A stretch of 64,000 bases of DNA from Novosphingobium sp. Rr 2-17 (GTDB taxonomy: Bacteria; Pseudomonadota; Alphaproteobacteria; Sphingomonadales; Sphingomonadaceae). The stretch is taken from NCBI RefSeq assembly GCF_000272475.1, contig NZ_AKFJ01000011.1, positions 62,001-126,000 of the forward strand, given 5' to 3'. The position numbers were made by a program, and so were the translations under genes. Below are positions 63,581-64,000 of this stretch, piece by piece (within the stretch, counting starts at the first letter, position 1; each line of letters starts with the position of its first letter). Below the pieces are notes generated by a model. It saw only the letters and a program-made list of their open reading frames with translations, made no database searches and was not told the DNA's origin.

Positions 63581-64000
63581 ATGGCCGACTATACGTTTTT
63601 CACCAATCCGATGTCGCGCGGACAGATCGCGCGATGGGCTTTGCATGAAGTTGGCGCGGACTACGAACAGCGGCTGGTCGATTGGCGTGACAAGCCCGCC
63701 GCGCTGCTCGAAGCGAACCCGATGGGCAAGCTGCCCACCCTGATACACCACGCGGACGACGGCGATCGGATCGTGACCGAGGCAGCGGCGATCTGCCTCT
63801 ACCTGGCGGAAATGCACCCAGAGGCGGGCCTACTTCCCAACGATGCGGAAACCGCCAACTACTATCGCTGGACGCTGTTCGCCGCCGGTCCGATCGATCA
63901 GGTGATCGCTGCCCGCGCCCTCAAGTTCGAACCCTCACCCGAGCAACAGGCGATGGTTGGTTTCGGAAGCATTGAGCGCGTGATCCACACCCTCGACGCC
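63581..64000 (+). CDS. glutathione S-transferase family protein (cut by window end)
   Basis: Only the first 140 residues are visible. They begin [21 protein letters not shown] with a thioredoxin-fold N-terminal domain, the cis-Pro motif [10 protein letters not shown] and [13 protein letters not shown], followed by the start of the helical domain. GGAGAGGA precedes the ATG. It is divergent from cobS by ~135 bases. Class and substrate are not determined. Confidence 0.85.
   Translation, partial: MADYTFFTNPMSRGQIARWALHEVGADYEQRLVDWRDKPAALLEANPMGKLPTLIHHADDGDRIVTEAAAICLYLAEMHPEAGLLPNDAETANYYRWTLFAAGPIDQVIAARALKFEPSPEQQAMVGFGSIERVIHTLDA

Overview
The window is GC-rich, densely packed alphaproteobacterial chromosome, most consistent with the order Sphingomonadales (Novosphingobium/Sphingomonas-like; this is inference). 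The clues are the gene order pckA - chvI - chvG - hprK - rapZ - PTS EIIA - HPr, several TonB-dependent receptors, ParC, a MaeB-type malic enzyme, very short intergenic gaps and many ATGA/TGATG/GTGA gene overlaps. I saw no insertion sequence, prophage, CRISPR array, rRNA or tRNA gene. No gene-free stretch exceeds about 300 bases.

Region 1 (1-17 kb) is a catabolic region. It holds a cut-off alpha/beta hydrolase; a minus-strand operon (ureidoglycolate-lyase-like protein, small unknown protein, SAM methyltransferase); a divergent FAD-linked oxidase; a cytochrome c with an exported hydrolase; a GPH-type transporter; a secreted GH3 glycosidase; two coupled secreted esterases; and a plus-strand operon of an isochorismatase-family amidohydrolase with two PuuE-like deacetylase-fold proteins, followed by a TonB receptor. 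Outer-membrane uptake, glycoside/ester removal, flavin oxidation and ureide/amide hydrolysis are all present. This suggests a pathway for a nitrogen-containing conjugated compound, and it is the best candidate for an undescribed system here.

Region 2 (17-30 kb) is transport and carboxylate metabolism: ArsB-type pump and MFS exporter, malic enzyme, TerC and AbrB membrane proteins, then a divergent unit with CitMHS transporter, OprP/OprO-type porin and an orphan periplasmic binding protein facing a TctD/TctE-like two-component system. The latter looks like a tricarboxylate sensing and uptake module.

Region 3 (30-47 kb) is mixed: glutathione transferase, siderophore-type TonB receptor with a perfect upstream palindrome, DUF2252, PRC-barrel protein, SDR, GH130-like protein, retropepsin-like protease, parC, PfpI/DJ-1 protein, two tandem cysteine desulfurases with a [2Fe-2S] ferredoxin, a COG2945-like hydrolase, a DUF885 protein and a DUF937-like protein.

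Region 4 (47-64 kb) is mainly core: pckA and the ChvIG/HprK/RapZ/PTS regulatory block, an rRNA/tRNA 2'-O-methyltransferase, rmuC, def, recR, fmt, truA, then a second GH130 protein, a degenerate peptidase-like TPR protein, cobS and a cut-off glutathione transferase.
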